64,000 nucleotides of DNA from Serendipita indica DSM 11827 (taxonomy: Eukaryota; Basidiomycota; Agaricomycetes; Sebacinales; Serendipitaceae): the NCBI GenBank assembly GCA_910890315.1, contig CAJVGD010000012.1, forward strand, positions 496,001-560,000, given 5' to 3'. This document shows, one piece after another, positions 12,871-23,784 of this stretch; position 1 is the first letter of the stretch, and every line of letters starts with the position of its first letter. Position numbers and translations under genes: made by a program. The notes under the pieces were generated by a model, which was given only the letters and a program-made list of their open reading frames with translations, made no database searches and had not been told where the DNA came from.

Positions 12871-13909
12871 ATGGCTGCGCTAAGGAATTTCTCGATTATC
12901 TATGGCACGGCTTGGTACCGAGCATGCTCATGAACATGGTCGTCAACCCACTTACTTGGACCAGGAAGAAGGAGCGTACAACGGCGCTGGTTGTGGCTGC
13001 TATTCGGGCAGGCTTTCGAGCGATTGACACGGCATGCCAATTGAAGCACTACAGGCTCGTAGGACTACAGGTTCTAATGATATCTAACTGACAGCTCTTT
13101 ATAGAGAAGACCTTGTAGGCGAAGCACTTGCACAAATGATTGACACAAAGACCATTACACGAGAGGACATCTTCCTCCAAACAAAGTGCACTCTTTTCGA
13201 TTGCTTTGTAACATGATTGACGCGTCCCATTAGGTTCACCCCTATCGGAGGCCAGGACACTGCTCAGCCTCTTCCGTACAACCCAAAGGATCCAGTGACT
13301 AAGCAAGTTCGAGACTCGTTTGTCGTTTCACTGACGAATCTGCGTACCACCTATCTCGACTTATATATTCTTCACTCGCCCTGAACACACTCGAGCGCAC
13401 GCTGGAAGCCTGGTCTGTCCTGTGTGCTTTACAGGACGAGGGAAAGGTCAAACACATTGGGGTGAGCAATACTTATGATGTTGGCACGTTGGATGCGCTC
13501 GAGACGGTCGGTGGACGACGGGTTCAAGTTGTGCAGAATCGATGGTACAAAGGGAATGGATTCGACGCCGAAGTGGTTAAATACTGCCTGGAGAAGGGCG
13601 TCCTCTACCAGTAAGTGAAGAAACATGGACGTATCCTGACAAACTAGATTGACTACGGTTGAATAGGACTTTTGGACGTTGACTAGAACTCCAGAGTTAT
13701 TAAATCACCCGACTGTGAAGGAGCTCGCAAAGCAGAAGAATGCGACGCCTGCTCAGGTGGTGTATAGGCTAGTGCAAATCTGGGGCATGGTACCGTTAGC
13801 GGGGAGTACAAACGAAGCATATATGAAAGATGGAGTGGAGACGGAATTTATACCACTTACCAAGGAGGAGATTCCAGATTCTATTGATCTCGCAAACCGA
13901 TGGAAGTAG
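12871..13909 (+). pseudogene. Aldo-keto reductase gene, probably disrupted
   Basis: NADPH-dependent aldo/keto reductase (AKR) fold. Recognisable pieces in order: IIYGTAWKKERT, GFRAIDTACQ, EDLVGEALAQ, the substrate strand DLYILHSP, KVKHIGVSNTYD (catalytic His region), QVVQNRWY, and a C-terminal half ending ...SIDLANRWK. Two introns splice cleanly (one splitting the Trp of GTAW, one after QTK). Three places do not work. After LHSP near 13376-13384 the frame shifts by one base: a run of three C where four would read LHSPLNTLERT. The join 13611-13666 is out of phase by one base before FWTLTRTPEL. The intron starting at 13055 lacks a GT donor and would need GC. The gene is therefore either a young pseudogene or carries base-calling indels. 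Neighbours show no such errors. Confidence 0.75.
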
Positions 13910-13914
13910 TCAGA

Positions 13915-14918
13915 CTACTCTCCAAATTTTCTTCCCCAACCCGGCTTTACCCGGTCACGTTTAACCATCTCTTTCCATTTGCCATAGTGAAGACATGCAA
14001 ACTTCCAATGATTCCCACCGCAGAGTTCACATGGAATTGGGGGCTTGACCGTGAAGCGAGATGGGCAAACCGTTGACCAGTGGTCGCCACCACAAACGAT
14101 GCATTTTGAAGTGCGAGCAGGTAAACCTTTCTTTGGTTCAAGATCGCTCATACGGAGTGAAGAAAGCTGAGGATATTTGGGCGACTGCCGTTCGAGTTTG
14201 TTCGTTTGATAAAAGTGCATGAGGATGTCCTCGACTGCATATGCAAGTCTTATGTCTCGCAGGGTGATCCCAGGAACTGTATGGCGGTGCTCTCCATCGA
14301 CCGTGAAGGCAGAGTGGGTCTGCATCATGATATCGAGCGTTCTGAGCTCATAAGATACTCTCGGGTGATGCTAAAAAGGTGTTATTTCAATAGGCGAGAG
14401 CTACAAGATGCGGACCTGCTCCCTTTGCACGACGGGGTGTAGTTTCCCAGAAACTCAACCAAAGCAAAGTTCCATATGAATTTGATGCTCTTTGCCAACA
14501 TGAACGTGGTCGTTGGTATGTCGTCCATGGGTAGCCTGGAATGGATCCCCCATCCACGGTCATATAACGGCTTGAGATATTGCTCCAGTTGTGCCTCGCT
14601 AAGATGCTGACAAGGATATCGAGGTGCTTGGGGTGGTGTAGGTAATGTCTGTAAGGGAACGGGTGCGACTTCGATACCTGGAGGAACCCTTCGGCCCAAA
14701 ATGGGCTTTATAGAGTCTGGACTCGTCAAACTTGACGGTTTATCGTCCACAACAGGGCCTTTGGGACCGTCCTGACCATTTTCCGAGGCCAAGGAAGATT
14801 GTTGCCGTCCAAAGCTGCTTCCGGGATGCGAAGTTTCTTGTGGGAACGCTCTCCGCGGGGTCAAAAATCTTCCATGTTCTCGTATGGTTCCACACTGGCG
14901 ACGTATACAGGACCTCAT
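13915..14918 (-). CDS. Pterin-4a-carbinolamine dehydratase-like protein with C-terminal zinc knuckles
   Basis: The first exon begins at the ATG at 14918 (MRSCIRRQCGTIREHGR), an Arg-rich stretch that resembles a mitochondrial presequence. A Pro-rich linker leads to the PCD/DCoH-like domain: LSEAQLEQYLKPLYDRGW, FIWNFALVEFLGN, then HHPRVSYELRTLDI with the His-His-Pro signature, and GITLRDIRLAYAVEDIL. Beyond the domain are two knuckles, CIVCGGDHWSTVC and CELCGGNHWKFAC (C-x2-C-x3-H-x4-C), and a basic tail. The intron between FLGN and HHP could not be placed cleanly. A GT donor at TTG/GTTGAG keeps the frame but removes about six expected residues. A GC donor further on keeps the frame but adds about ten. 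The gene lies 72 nt downstream of BET5 on the same strand. Enzyme activity is unproven; a role as an organellar accessory protein is equally possible. Confidence 0.7.
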
Positions 14919-14990
14919 CGGAATGGCTCGGTCCAAGACGTGTTTTCTAAAGAGACATACAGTACACCCTCAAACACAGAATCTAGTAAG

Positions 14991-15739
14991 TTATTTGTTG
15001 AATACAGATTGGCTTCGCACTAGTCTGTCCGTCGCTTGTCGAAAATGATCGCTGTCGATCCCTCGCTCCTTGGAGTCCATCTCAACCAGAGGATTGCGTA
15101 CGACATACTCCAGGAAGGGTCCCATATAAATTTGTCGTAGCATGTAGCGCATGGAGTCTGCTCCCGGATCGGTGAAAAGGACGAATTTGTACCCAGTGAG
15201 AGTTTCGAAAAGGTGAAGTTTATATGCCGAAGTCTTGTAATTGACGAAGGCTTCATCCCTATCAAGAACACACTAGTCAGCCCAAAACCTCGTTTGATGA
15301 CTATCACACCTTCCAGACAGCTTATGTACCATGTTCCTAAGAGAGAAAATGACTCCATAGACCAGCTTTGCTTCCTCATCAAATGAGAGTTTGGCCATTG
15401 GAAGAACGGGATTGGGTGATGCTGCCGTCTTTGCTGGGACTGGCGGAGGGGTCTGATTGGGTGAGGCTTCTCCAACTGCTACGACAATCCCACCCGTTGA
15501 GATCGTCAGGGTGTTTCTTGGACTTGTAAACTCGGGCTGCACAGGGCCCTTGGACGATTGGGGGGCGACAGCGCGCGAGACGCCATGGAGGATATTTCCT
15601 TCAGTCGCGGGTCGTGGTCGCTGTGCTCTATGCCAATCTTGATAGTAGATACATGCGCAATGTCTATCTTGCATCAACATTGGCCAGCGATCTACCAAAG
15701 CACTTGCCGGTCAAAGATATAGAGCGAATACACTGTCAT
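14991..15739 (-). CDS. BET5: TRAPP complex subunit BET5 (TRAPPC1)
   Basis: Longin-fold core subunit of the TRAPP Rab-GEF complex in ER-Golgi traffic. There are three exons: 15739-15708, 15663-15310 and 15258-14991, giving about 217 residues. The protein starts MTVYSLYIFDRHC and ends ...DHFRQATDRLVRSQSVF. Family landmarks are CACIYYQDWH, KLVYGVIFSLRNMV, YKLHLFETLTGYKFVL, DSMRYMLRQIYMGPFLEYV and NPLVEMDSKERGI. The first intron (15664-15707, 44 nt) needs a GC donor with the sequence GCAAGT; no GT donor keeps the frame. The protein is longer than yeast (159 aa) and human (145 aa) forms because of a Pro/Thr/Ser-rich insert of roughly 60-70 residues in exon 2. The start lies 121 nt from the divergent Mcy1-like gene. 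Confidence 0.94.
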
Positions 15740-15860
15740 GAGTATCTAAAGGAATCGCAATTGATTAGTTGTACGGAGAGGTTCGGATTCAACCGGCGAG
15801 ATGGCTGTGGGAGAGTTCAAGTGAACCTTGAATCCTACCATATCCAGTCTCTATGCCACT

Positions 15861-17869
15861 ATGGCCGCAAAACGGCAAAACATCGACTTATTGATTGGTA
15901 TTGCGATCGGATTAGCCTTCTCGGCTTCAACAATATCACTACTAAATAGATTTACGAGCTGGTTAGGGAGAAGGAAGAAGGAAGATATTGTAGACGGAGT
16001 GCCAGGTCTCATAGGTCAAATGAATGAACACTCCTTTGCACCATTCTGAACATTTACAGGGAATACACCTCTTTTGCGAATCAAATCCCTGAGCGATGCT
16101 CTGGGTGTTGATATTCTGGTGCTTTGGTCGGTTGGACTCGAACGTTTCTATACTGACCACCATGACTAGGGCAAAGCAGAGGTGATTCTATTTCTATATA
16201 AACTTATTCTTACTGATCCTTGCAGTTTCTCAACCCAGGAGGAAGTGTCAAAGACAGGGTCGCAATGAAAAGTAGGATGTTTGACAATGCAGATAAACAC
16301 CTTACTCATCTCAATAGTCATTGATGATGCGGAAGCGTCTGGGTACCTCAAACCGGGCATTGGCTCGCGGATATTCGAAGGCACAGTCGGATCAACTGGA
16401 ATATCTATTGCTACCCTGGCAGCAGCGAGGTGATTCTCATTTCTCTGCGTGGATATAGCTTACATTCGCTCAGAGGCTATAATACAAGTAAAGTGTGCCT
16501 TTAAACCTGTTTCGCGCTATAACACCCACCAGCGATCATAATGCCGGACGATGTGGCAGCAGAAAAGGCTCTTGCATTACGTGCTCTCGGAGCGGATGTA
16601 GAAAAAGTTCGACCCGCCAGTATCGTTGATAAGAAGCAGGTGAGCCTCGGCATTCGCGGCAACGATGTATCTTACTTGGATCTCTTAGTTTGTGGTGCGC
16701 GAACCGTGGAGATATTAATTTATGTCTGACCTAGAGAAGAACTTGGCCAAGTCTAAAGCAGCGGCATATGGCACCAACGCCCGTAGCCTCCCTGGTCTTG
16801 ATGGTGTTGTGAGCTCTGACCAGGATCTCGATGCCAAAGACCAGCCTCGTGGGTTTTTTGCCGATCAGTTTGAGGTCAGTATGCCACTCGAGGAATCTCT
16901 AAAGCAGACACTCTCAATAGAATAGAAGCAACTTCGAGGCACACTATCAAGGTACAGGACCAGAGATTTGGAGGCAATCTGGTTGTAAGGTGGATGCCTT
17001 TGTCTCGGGGGCTGGTAGGTTTCATAGTTGGGTTCATCAGACAATACACTCATCCTTGAGCTCCAGGGACTGGGGGAACGATTGCGGGTGCTGGACAATA
17101 TCTCAGGGAAAAGAACCCGAAGATCATCGTCGTTTTATCTGATCCAGAAGGCTCGGGGCTTTACAATAAGGTGGGAGACTTGTTGACATAATATTGTACA
17201 TTCATCACACTACAGGTAAAACATGGAGTCATGTTTGACGCGAAGGAGTCAGAAGGTCGAAAGCGTCGGCACCAAGTGGACACGGTGGTCGAGGGAATGT
17301 GAGTAAATCCTAGGACACTGTGACTCAGCTGATAAGAACAAGAGGGATCAATAGGCTGACCAAAAACTTCGAATACGCACTCCCAATTATCGACGATGCG
17401 ATTCGGTGAGCATAATTCCCCAACCCTTTCGCGGGCTCACGTCAACGAAGAGTATCCGATGTCGAGGCTGTAAGCATGTCGAGATTCATCGTCAAAAATG
17501 ACGGTCTGTTCCTCGGTTCTAGTAGTGGTGTGTATTGTGCAAGCTGCTCACTCATACCTGATCAAAGATTTCTAGCTTGTAATCTTGTCGCTGCGGTCAA
17601 AGTTGCCAAACGCCTTCCTCGTTCGGGACGCGTAGTGACTATTCTGTGAGCTTGATCACTCCGTTTTGGTTGCGCTGATATTCATCTAGATGTGATTCGG
17701 GTTCGAGGCACTATTCCAAGGCGAGCCGGAGCCCTTGACAAACGCGTTTCCCGCTAACCCTCCTTAGTTCTGGAACGACGAATACCTGGAAGCGGCAGGA
17801 ATCAGAGTAGACATTTCACTGACAGAGGATCTACTGAAGCAGAATACCATACAAAGTACAAGCAAGTAA
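15861..17869 (+). CDS. Mcy1-like cysteine synthase homologue, membrane-anchored
   Basis: PLP-dependent fold type II enzyme related to cysteine synthase/cystathionine beta-synthase. The N-terminus (NIDLLIGIAIGLAFSAS) is a transmembrane segment. This fits S. cerevisiae Mcy1 (YGR012W), a cysteine-synthase-like protein of the mitochondrial outer membrane. Motifs after splicing are GVPGLIGNTPLLRIKSL, FLNPGGSVKDRVA (PLP lysine), GTVGSTGISIA, IIMPDDVAAEKALALRAL, AFVSGAGTGGTIAGAG (phosphate-binding loop), INRLTKNFEYALPIIDD, LFLGSSSACNLVAAV and CDSGSRHYSKFWNDEYL. There are more than ten introns of about 45-55 nt. The last one (17721-17767), between YSK and FWND, has no GT and requires a GC donor (GCGAGC). 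The key active-site pieces are all present. The physiological reaction of Mcy1 proteins is not settled. Confidence 0.9.
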
Positions 17870-17960
17870 CATGAGGATGCACGAGAAGTAATACATAATC
17901 ATATTTACCTCACACATGCCCGTTTGTCATATGAACGTCGCCATTTCTGGTGTTACAATG

Positions 17961-19981
17961 TCAGATATCAGAATCTGGCCCGCGTACCACATACCCATTG
18001 ACCGCTGATATGCCGACAATCCCATTGAGCTGAGGAAAGCCATCTGGAAGGCTGATGGCCGAGACTGGAGGCTCCATTGGCGCCTTGATGACTCCGTTTC
18101 GGACGAGGAAGTCCCAAACTTTGCCTGCTTTATTGACATCGCACTTGAGAAGGTCTCGGGCCTGCTTGCGGCTGAGTTCGTTGCCGTATTTTTGGCTCTC
18201 TCGGACGATAGTAGCTTTTATGACGATATAAGATTGAGGGTTGACGCGGATTTGTCGACAGAGCTCTTGTTCCTCTGACGAAAGCAAGTTGAGAGAAGCA
18301 GACGTGCCAAATGTCAAAGGGCCTAAGGACAAAATGAGTATCTGTACTTTCTGTTCGTCATATACGCACCACCTCTGCGAGCCAGTGCGGTCGACTTGAA
18401 GCGATCGTCCGTCACAGAGCCTGCACGCTTCAGAGAATCACCGTTACGAACGAGGCCGCGCTGTAGAATCTCCGCACGTTCGGCATTCTAGAAGCCTTGT
18501 TGAGCTGATACGAAAAGGCCTTGGTTGTAGACTTACCCGGTATTGTCGCGCCTTCTCGTACGTTTCTGCTTCTGCCAAGCTGGTAAGCCCAAGTCTGCGT
18601 AACTCTTGCAGCTCCGTAATTCGTTTGCGCAAAAGTTGTTCGTCTGTGTTCGCATATTAGTCTCGAAATGGATAGATGCAGGAAATGCTTACACATGAGC
18701 CCATCTAAGAAGTCTTCATTGTCCTGGGCGGTCTGCATTTTGGCAAAGACTTTGAATCTCGTCAAGAAGTCGCGCTCTTCCTTGCTTCGTCGCTTGTCGG
18801 CTGCTTGCATCTGCGCATGTTGTCAGCATTATCCATCAACGTGTCATGAATGAGCACACCTTTCGGAACTCCAACAGTCCTCGTTGAAATATAAGTGTCT
18901 TTGCTTGTAATCGTTTGTCTATTCGAGCAGAGTATGCTCGCAGCAGGGCGAGCTTGGTTTCTATGCTTTCTTTGGTCTCCACTGCGTCGGGTATCTGTGG
19001 AAGCTCGTCCTTCAAGTCTTCATCTTTGACATCGCTCGCCGGCGAGCTGTGCATATGACCGTTTGGTGTCGCTCGTGAGAGGACATTGGCGGCTTCTCGT
19101 CGCGCTTCGACAGCGGCGGCAAGTTTTGCGGCGTCTGCGGGATCTTGAATCTGCTCATCGCCACCATATGCTCGCACGATGCCAAACTCCAAATCTTTGA
19201 CAAGATCTTCGGCTTCGTTGTCCAGTTCGTGCTCAAACTCCAGACGCCCGGGCATGAAACCAGCAATCTCGTGAGAGGTCGGGCCAGAGTTTTGGACAGG
19301 AGGTGGGGGGAGAGGAGGGTTGATGGTAAGTCGCTTTAGACGGTCACGTTTCCTGTTCAGCATCTCCTCTTGGGTCGTCTCGAATTCCATGGGTTCCTCC
19401 TATTGTCGGATGAGTTCAAGTTAGCCGGTTCGGCTGTGAAGACTCACCGGCAACGGCCAGTTCTTGGAACCTCGCCAATATTTGAGGTAATGCTCCTCGA
19501 CGTCCTTCTTCGTCCTGGAGCCCATGAACTCTGCAACTGCGAGCCAGTTTCCCATGCCGTGCATGATGAGCCCATCAAGCAAGTTGACCTCCCTACCACT
19601 CGTGAGTCTAGAACGAGAACCGGTGAGAAGCACGCACTCGTCGGCAGTCCAGTCCTCATCAAAGATGGGTGTATAGTGCTTCTCAATGACTCGGTATGGA
19701 TGACCAGCCTTGTGTCTCCCAAATTCCTTGCCTTGCCGAAAGCAGTCTGCGCAGATGTCGATGCTGGAGCTCTCGCACACCGGGTCCGCACAGCGTATTC
19801 GAACAGACCTGGTCAGGTTTGTGAAGCAGCTATCGCATTCAATGATGAAGCCGGGGTCCGCGCTAACGGGGGCTTGCACTAAGGGGCTTGGTCAGAGGGT
19901 TGTCAAAACGCGCGAGAAATTATAGAACATACTATCACCTTCCTCCGAAGAGGATTGTTTGATTCGACTGCGAATTGTCAT
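17961..19981 (-). CDS. ADA2: Transcriptional adaptor ADA2 (SAGA/ADA HAT module)
   Basis: Nuclear coactivator that binds and stimulates Gcn5. The short first exon begins at 19981 (MTIRSRIKQSSSEE) and splices to the ZZ zinc finger: CDSCFTNLTRSVRIRC, then CESSSIDICADCF and HKAGHPY. The SANT domain follows (WTADECVLLTGS...GMGNWLAVAEFMGSR, DVEEHYLKYW). The middle includes GFMPGRLEFEHELDNEAE, the conserved ADA2 boxes. The C-terminal SWIRM domain contains LSRKQARDLLKCDVNKAGKV and WDFLVRNGVI. Introns near 18320-18380, 18650-18700, 18805-18860 and 19390-19450 break the frame. It is convergent with the Mcy1-like gene, 91 nt between stops. Confidence 0.95.
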
Positions 19982-20355
19982 CGCTGGAGACGGCCACGGA
20001 GCCTAAGAGCGACGGCGGTGACCCCTGAGCGGTGTCAGAACCTCCCTCACGGATTGCCAAATGTTCGTTCCAACGTACAATATCCAATTGTACTAGAATA
20101 TGAGCCCTTTCCTGCGCGGTTGCGGCTCCGTTTGGCCAAAACTTGGAACGGAGATTGGCAGCCCGGGTGTCGCAAAAAGTTGCTGCAAGCGGCGTACTTT
20201 GTGTCTCGCAAGTTATTACTGTTTTTCGCAGTGATCTTACAAGGGTCCGGCTCTGGAAGTTTGACGCCTTAGGGTGAGGCTGGGAATGCAGCGGGGTTCA
20301 AATTGAATTCAAAAGCAAGGAGCTCGGCTTCTACCCACACACATGGATCATGTAT
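19982..20355. other. Intergenic region, no gene seen
   Basis: About 375 bases between ADA2 and CDC23, both on the minus strand. It should hold the ADA2 promoter and the CDC23 3' end. No other element is recognised. Confidence 0.5.
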
Positions 20356-22498
20356 CTACTCCGACTCGAGTAGAGACTGCCTCACATTCTCTAATTTTGG
20401 CAGCGCGTCCTTGGCCAGCTGGTTCTCTTCCGCGTTGCTGTTCGCAATCTTTTCCAGGAGCGAGATTGCTAGCTCGACGTCGGCCAACTTTCCGATCTGA
20501 ACGTGGTGCTTGGCGACGTATATGCAGCTCCTCGAGTACTCAGAGACACCTTTTCCCAGCCGCTCGCACGTCTCCATGTATTGCGTGTGGTATATTGACG
20601 CCGAAGCTGAATCCTTCAAGGTTTCATAAAGCGTCGCCAGCTTGAGTTTGATGACAGTGTCGTCTCTTGATGCAACGGCAATCGCTCGCTTTAGGCAATC
20701 GACTCCGTCGAGTGGTCTAGAGGAAAACGTGAGTTTTAGACATGGTCCAGGTGGGACCGTACCTATCAACCTTGACGTAACACGCTGACAACTCTTGCCA
20801 TATACGCGCGTCACGCGGCCTATGTGAATGTAAGACATACGAGCAGGGCAAGGTAGGAACTGACCGAAGGGCAACTGCCCGTTGATAGTAATACAGTGCA
20901 TATTGAAACATGCAGAGAAGGGCATAGGCTTGTCCGAGCCCAAACCATGCACGAGGATCTTGAGGGGCCATATCTACTAGGATTAGTAAAGCACTGGACG
21001 ACGTAAAATGATCATACCAATGGCTCGGCGATACGATTCTATTGCTGCATGAGCATTCTTCATCTCCACAAAAGCATGTCCTAGGAGCGTCCACGCTGCA
21101 ATACAATTCTGATCCAACAAAACGGCCCTGCGGTAATACTTGATGGCCTTTTCATTCTCACCACGGAGAGAATAGTGATCCCCTGCTGATATTCAGCTGC
21201 TGCCTACTAATATATATAGACAACTTGCCTATGACACAGCAGACTTCTGGTCGATCACGGCTCATTCCGGAGAATCGACGAGCAAGTTTGCTCAGTTTGG
21301 TCTTTTTGCCCAGGACAAAGAGAATTGCCGAGTATATATCAATGTCCTCTATCCGGAAGGGATCCTTCACCAAGAGTTCATCGAACAACTTTTCGGATGC
21401 CTCCAACTCTGCTTGTCTTGAGGTTATGAAGCTTTAGGGCGCCAAGATCTTACCTTTCATCATATAGAGACAGTGAGCTTTCCAGCCAATGATCATTGGA
21501 CATCCAGGGAAGATGGTCAACAGTCGGTCGCATTCGTCGAGCTCTTCATCCTCCATCGCGTGGATTTGAGATGCATAGTAGAGATTTAACATGGCCTGAG
21601 TAGGATGTACTGGTAGAAGTGGTCGTAATCGAGCGAGTTCTGCTTTGTCTTTGATGCAACGCACGATGGCTTGCCATGCGCTCCAGTTCCACGGGTATGC
21701 TGTAACAGAGAGGATGAGAACCTCCAATGCTTTATCTCTATGGTTCAATCGTTGAAGGAGGAGTCCTTTCCTGTAGAGAGTGTCAGCTCATACAGAGCCA
21801 GTTCAAGTACGCGCACAGGAAGAGAAGAAAGGGGTCATTGGTTTCCTCGATCGCAGAGAGGATTAAGGAAAGACTCGTGTTTACTGGTCGTCGTGGATAG
21901 TATTTGCTATTTGTTCGCCCACCGTACTGCTGCTTTTCTGATCGTGGTAAGAACCGGCTGCATCTGAAGGTGATGGCACGCACTGACGGCTCGTTCAAAC
22001 TCTTCGTACGATTTCTTCTCGGTCATCTTTCTGGAGGTCAGAATAGTGGCTTTCCAATAGGAGCACACTCACAAGAAATCGAGAGTACAACGCTAGGAAG
22101 CGGGCCTTTGGTGAGGTGCATGTCTCCAAAATAAAGGCTGTTCTCGCGTATTCTTTGGATGAGAAGAACCCTCTCGCTATTCGCAGCTGATCCTCCTCGC
22201 GGCGTGCAAGTAGCTTTTCGTTGTCTGATGGTCCTGGAAGGATGACGTCCCAAGAGGCTGTTCGAATCTCCAAGGGTACGTGTTGTAAAAGATCGGCAGC
22301 CCTGCAATTCGCGTTATCGACTGTAGCGTTGAATCATCCAAAGAAAACTAGCCATTTGGAAGCTGCGAGTAGTCCCCGTTCACTGCAGTCTTCAATGGCA
22401 TGCCGTAGGGAAGCGACGGACGCCGGGTCCAAGGTGTGCATGATTATGGCGGAAAGAAAGTCGCGGTTTGGGCAAACTCTGAACCCGACCGCATCCAT
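20356..22498 (-). CDS. CDC23: Anaphase-promoting complex subunit CDC23/APC8
   Basis: TPR-repeat scaffold of the APC/C ubiquitin ligase. The N-terminus ([24 protein letters not shown]) matches the first helices of the family. Then come [32 protein letters not shown], several TPR units (for example [20 protein letters not shown]), [30 protein letters not shown] and [15 protein letters not shown]. It ends in an ordinary Ser/Glu-rich tail. The first intron (22302-22352, 51 nt) splits the Trp codon of SKWAADLL and requires a GC donor (TG/GCTAGT). The nearby GT gives the wrong phase. The upstream ATG at 22498 overlaps the SDHAF2 start codon; an in-frame ATG at 22441 is an alternative start that would remove the overlap. 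Confidence 0.93.
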
Positions 22499-23021
22499 GG
22501 CTAGTCACATAATACGACATTCACGTCGTTTCCTAGGCTCTAGAGCTCTTTTACGGAGATACTCGACTGCAGACCCGTTCATTCTGCCGCTTTCACGAGA
22601 AGCGACTGAGCAAATAGCGGACAAGGAGACACCGCTGCCGCCTAGGATTCACAGAGAGAATGAGACAGTGTCCGCACTCAGAGCCCGTCTTGTTTACCAA
22701 TCGAGGAAGCGCGGCATGTTGGAAGGCGACCTGATTCTCTCAACTTTTGCAGCAGAGCAACTGCCATTGATGAGCGAGGCTGAGCTCATGGAGTACGATC
22801 GTGTAAGCCTTCTCCAACTGTGATGTATGACATTACTCAATGCAGGCTTTTAGCTATTGGACGAGCCGGACTGGGATATTTACTATTGGGCCATCGAGAA
22901 GAAGCCACCTCCGGAACGCTGGGCAAATACAGAGCTTTTGAAAAAGCTTCGCGTTCATGCCAGGAATGAGGGAAAGGTTGTACGCATGATGCCCGGTCTT
23001 CATCAGGACAAGGGAGTTTGA
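22497..23021 (+). CDS. SDHAF2: Succinate dehydrogenase assembly factor 2 (SDH5/EMI5)
   Basis: Mitochondrial matrix factor required for FAD attachment to the succinate dehydrogenase flavoprotein. Two exons (22497-22802 and 22854-23021) give 157 residues. The N-terminus [15 protein letters not shown], continuing to RRYST, is a typical cleavable presequence. The conserved core reads [38 protein letters not shown] and, across the splice, [17 protein letters not shown], with the family's RxRG(M)LE motif intact. It ends ...[14 protein letters not shown]. It is divergent from CDC23 with overlapping start codons and convergent with TRM112 (39 nt between stops). Confidence 0.95.
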
Positions 23022-23059
23022 ATTTCTGTTTATTAGCAGCATATTGTAATGGACTCGTG

Positions 23060-23574
23060 CTATAGCTCGTGCTCTTGGAGGAGCTAAGGACAGTGAGGAA
23101 TCGTGGAGCATAAAAAATGATATGCGTACCATGTTTGGAATCCCATTTGAGATGGGGTATACATGACCACAGTTTGCGCAAACCATTGCGCCTTCTTCGA
23201 CGTGAATCTGAGTACCTATTTGAGAAATTCCCAAGTTTGTGTGATGCAAAGTACCTCTAGCAGCACGTGATGCAACGCCTTGAGAAACTCTGTGTCCATC
23301 TGTTCTGGTGCTGGTGGGGTGTCTGGGAGCGACTGATCGTTGAGCTGGTGATGATTAGATATCAATAACGGCATGTTTACAAAGTACTTGCAGATTTTGC
23401 CGTGTCGACGAGGGCTCGCCACTCGAGTTTTGGGAGGAAGCCTCTGAGAAAGTCCTGATTGAACTCTGCTTCTCGGAGTTGAATCTCGACGTCTTTAAAA
23501 GCGAGTGGAAAATTGTTTGTTGTGCATCCTCGGACGTGGCACGCGAGGAGATTGTGCGTGATGAGCCTCACCAT
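23060..23574 (-). CDS. TRM112: Methyltransferase activator TRM112
   Basis: Small zinc-binding partner that activates several tRNA, rRNA and translation-factor methyltransferases (Trm9, Trm11, Mtq2, Bud23 in yeast). Spliced, it gives 123 residues from four exons. Landmarks are MVRLITHNLLACHV, DFLRGFLPKLEWRALVDTAK, EFLKALHHVLLE, the C-terminal CANCGHVYPISNGIPNM and LLQEHEL. Zinc ligands can be read at the conserved Cys of ACHVRGC and CANC. The first intron (23345-23391, 47 nt) starts with GCAAGT. The GT sites nearby all leave the following exon out of frame. It shares a 210-bp divergent upstream region with the FUN30-type gene. Confidence 0.94.
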
Positions 23575-23784
23575 GGGTCAGTTCCAAAAAACATCACTTG
23601 AACCCGAGCTTTGCACTCGAGCTGGAGCCCGCACGCGCATCGGGCTCGCCATGGCTGAAAGTTTTCTCAGAAAAGTCGAAGGAAACATTGCAAAGCACCA
23701 GGGATCTACCGTGAGCATCCCCCGTCGCTCCGTCTAAGCTGGAGCTATTTTGTTGACAACTTGCCTGATACGGTCGGCGCGACC

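Noticed and set aside
22850-23574. Long overlapping frames on the minus strand running past SDHAF2's end
   Set aside because: They are read-through of TRM112 introns; the spliced protein accounts for the coding signal and ends at 23060.
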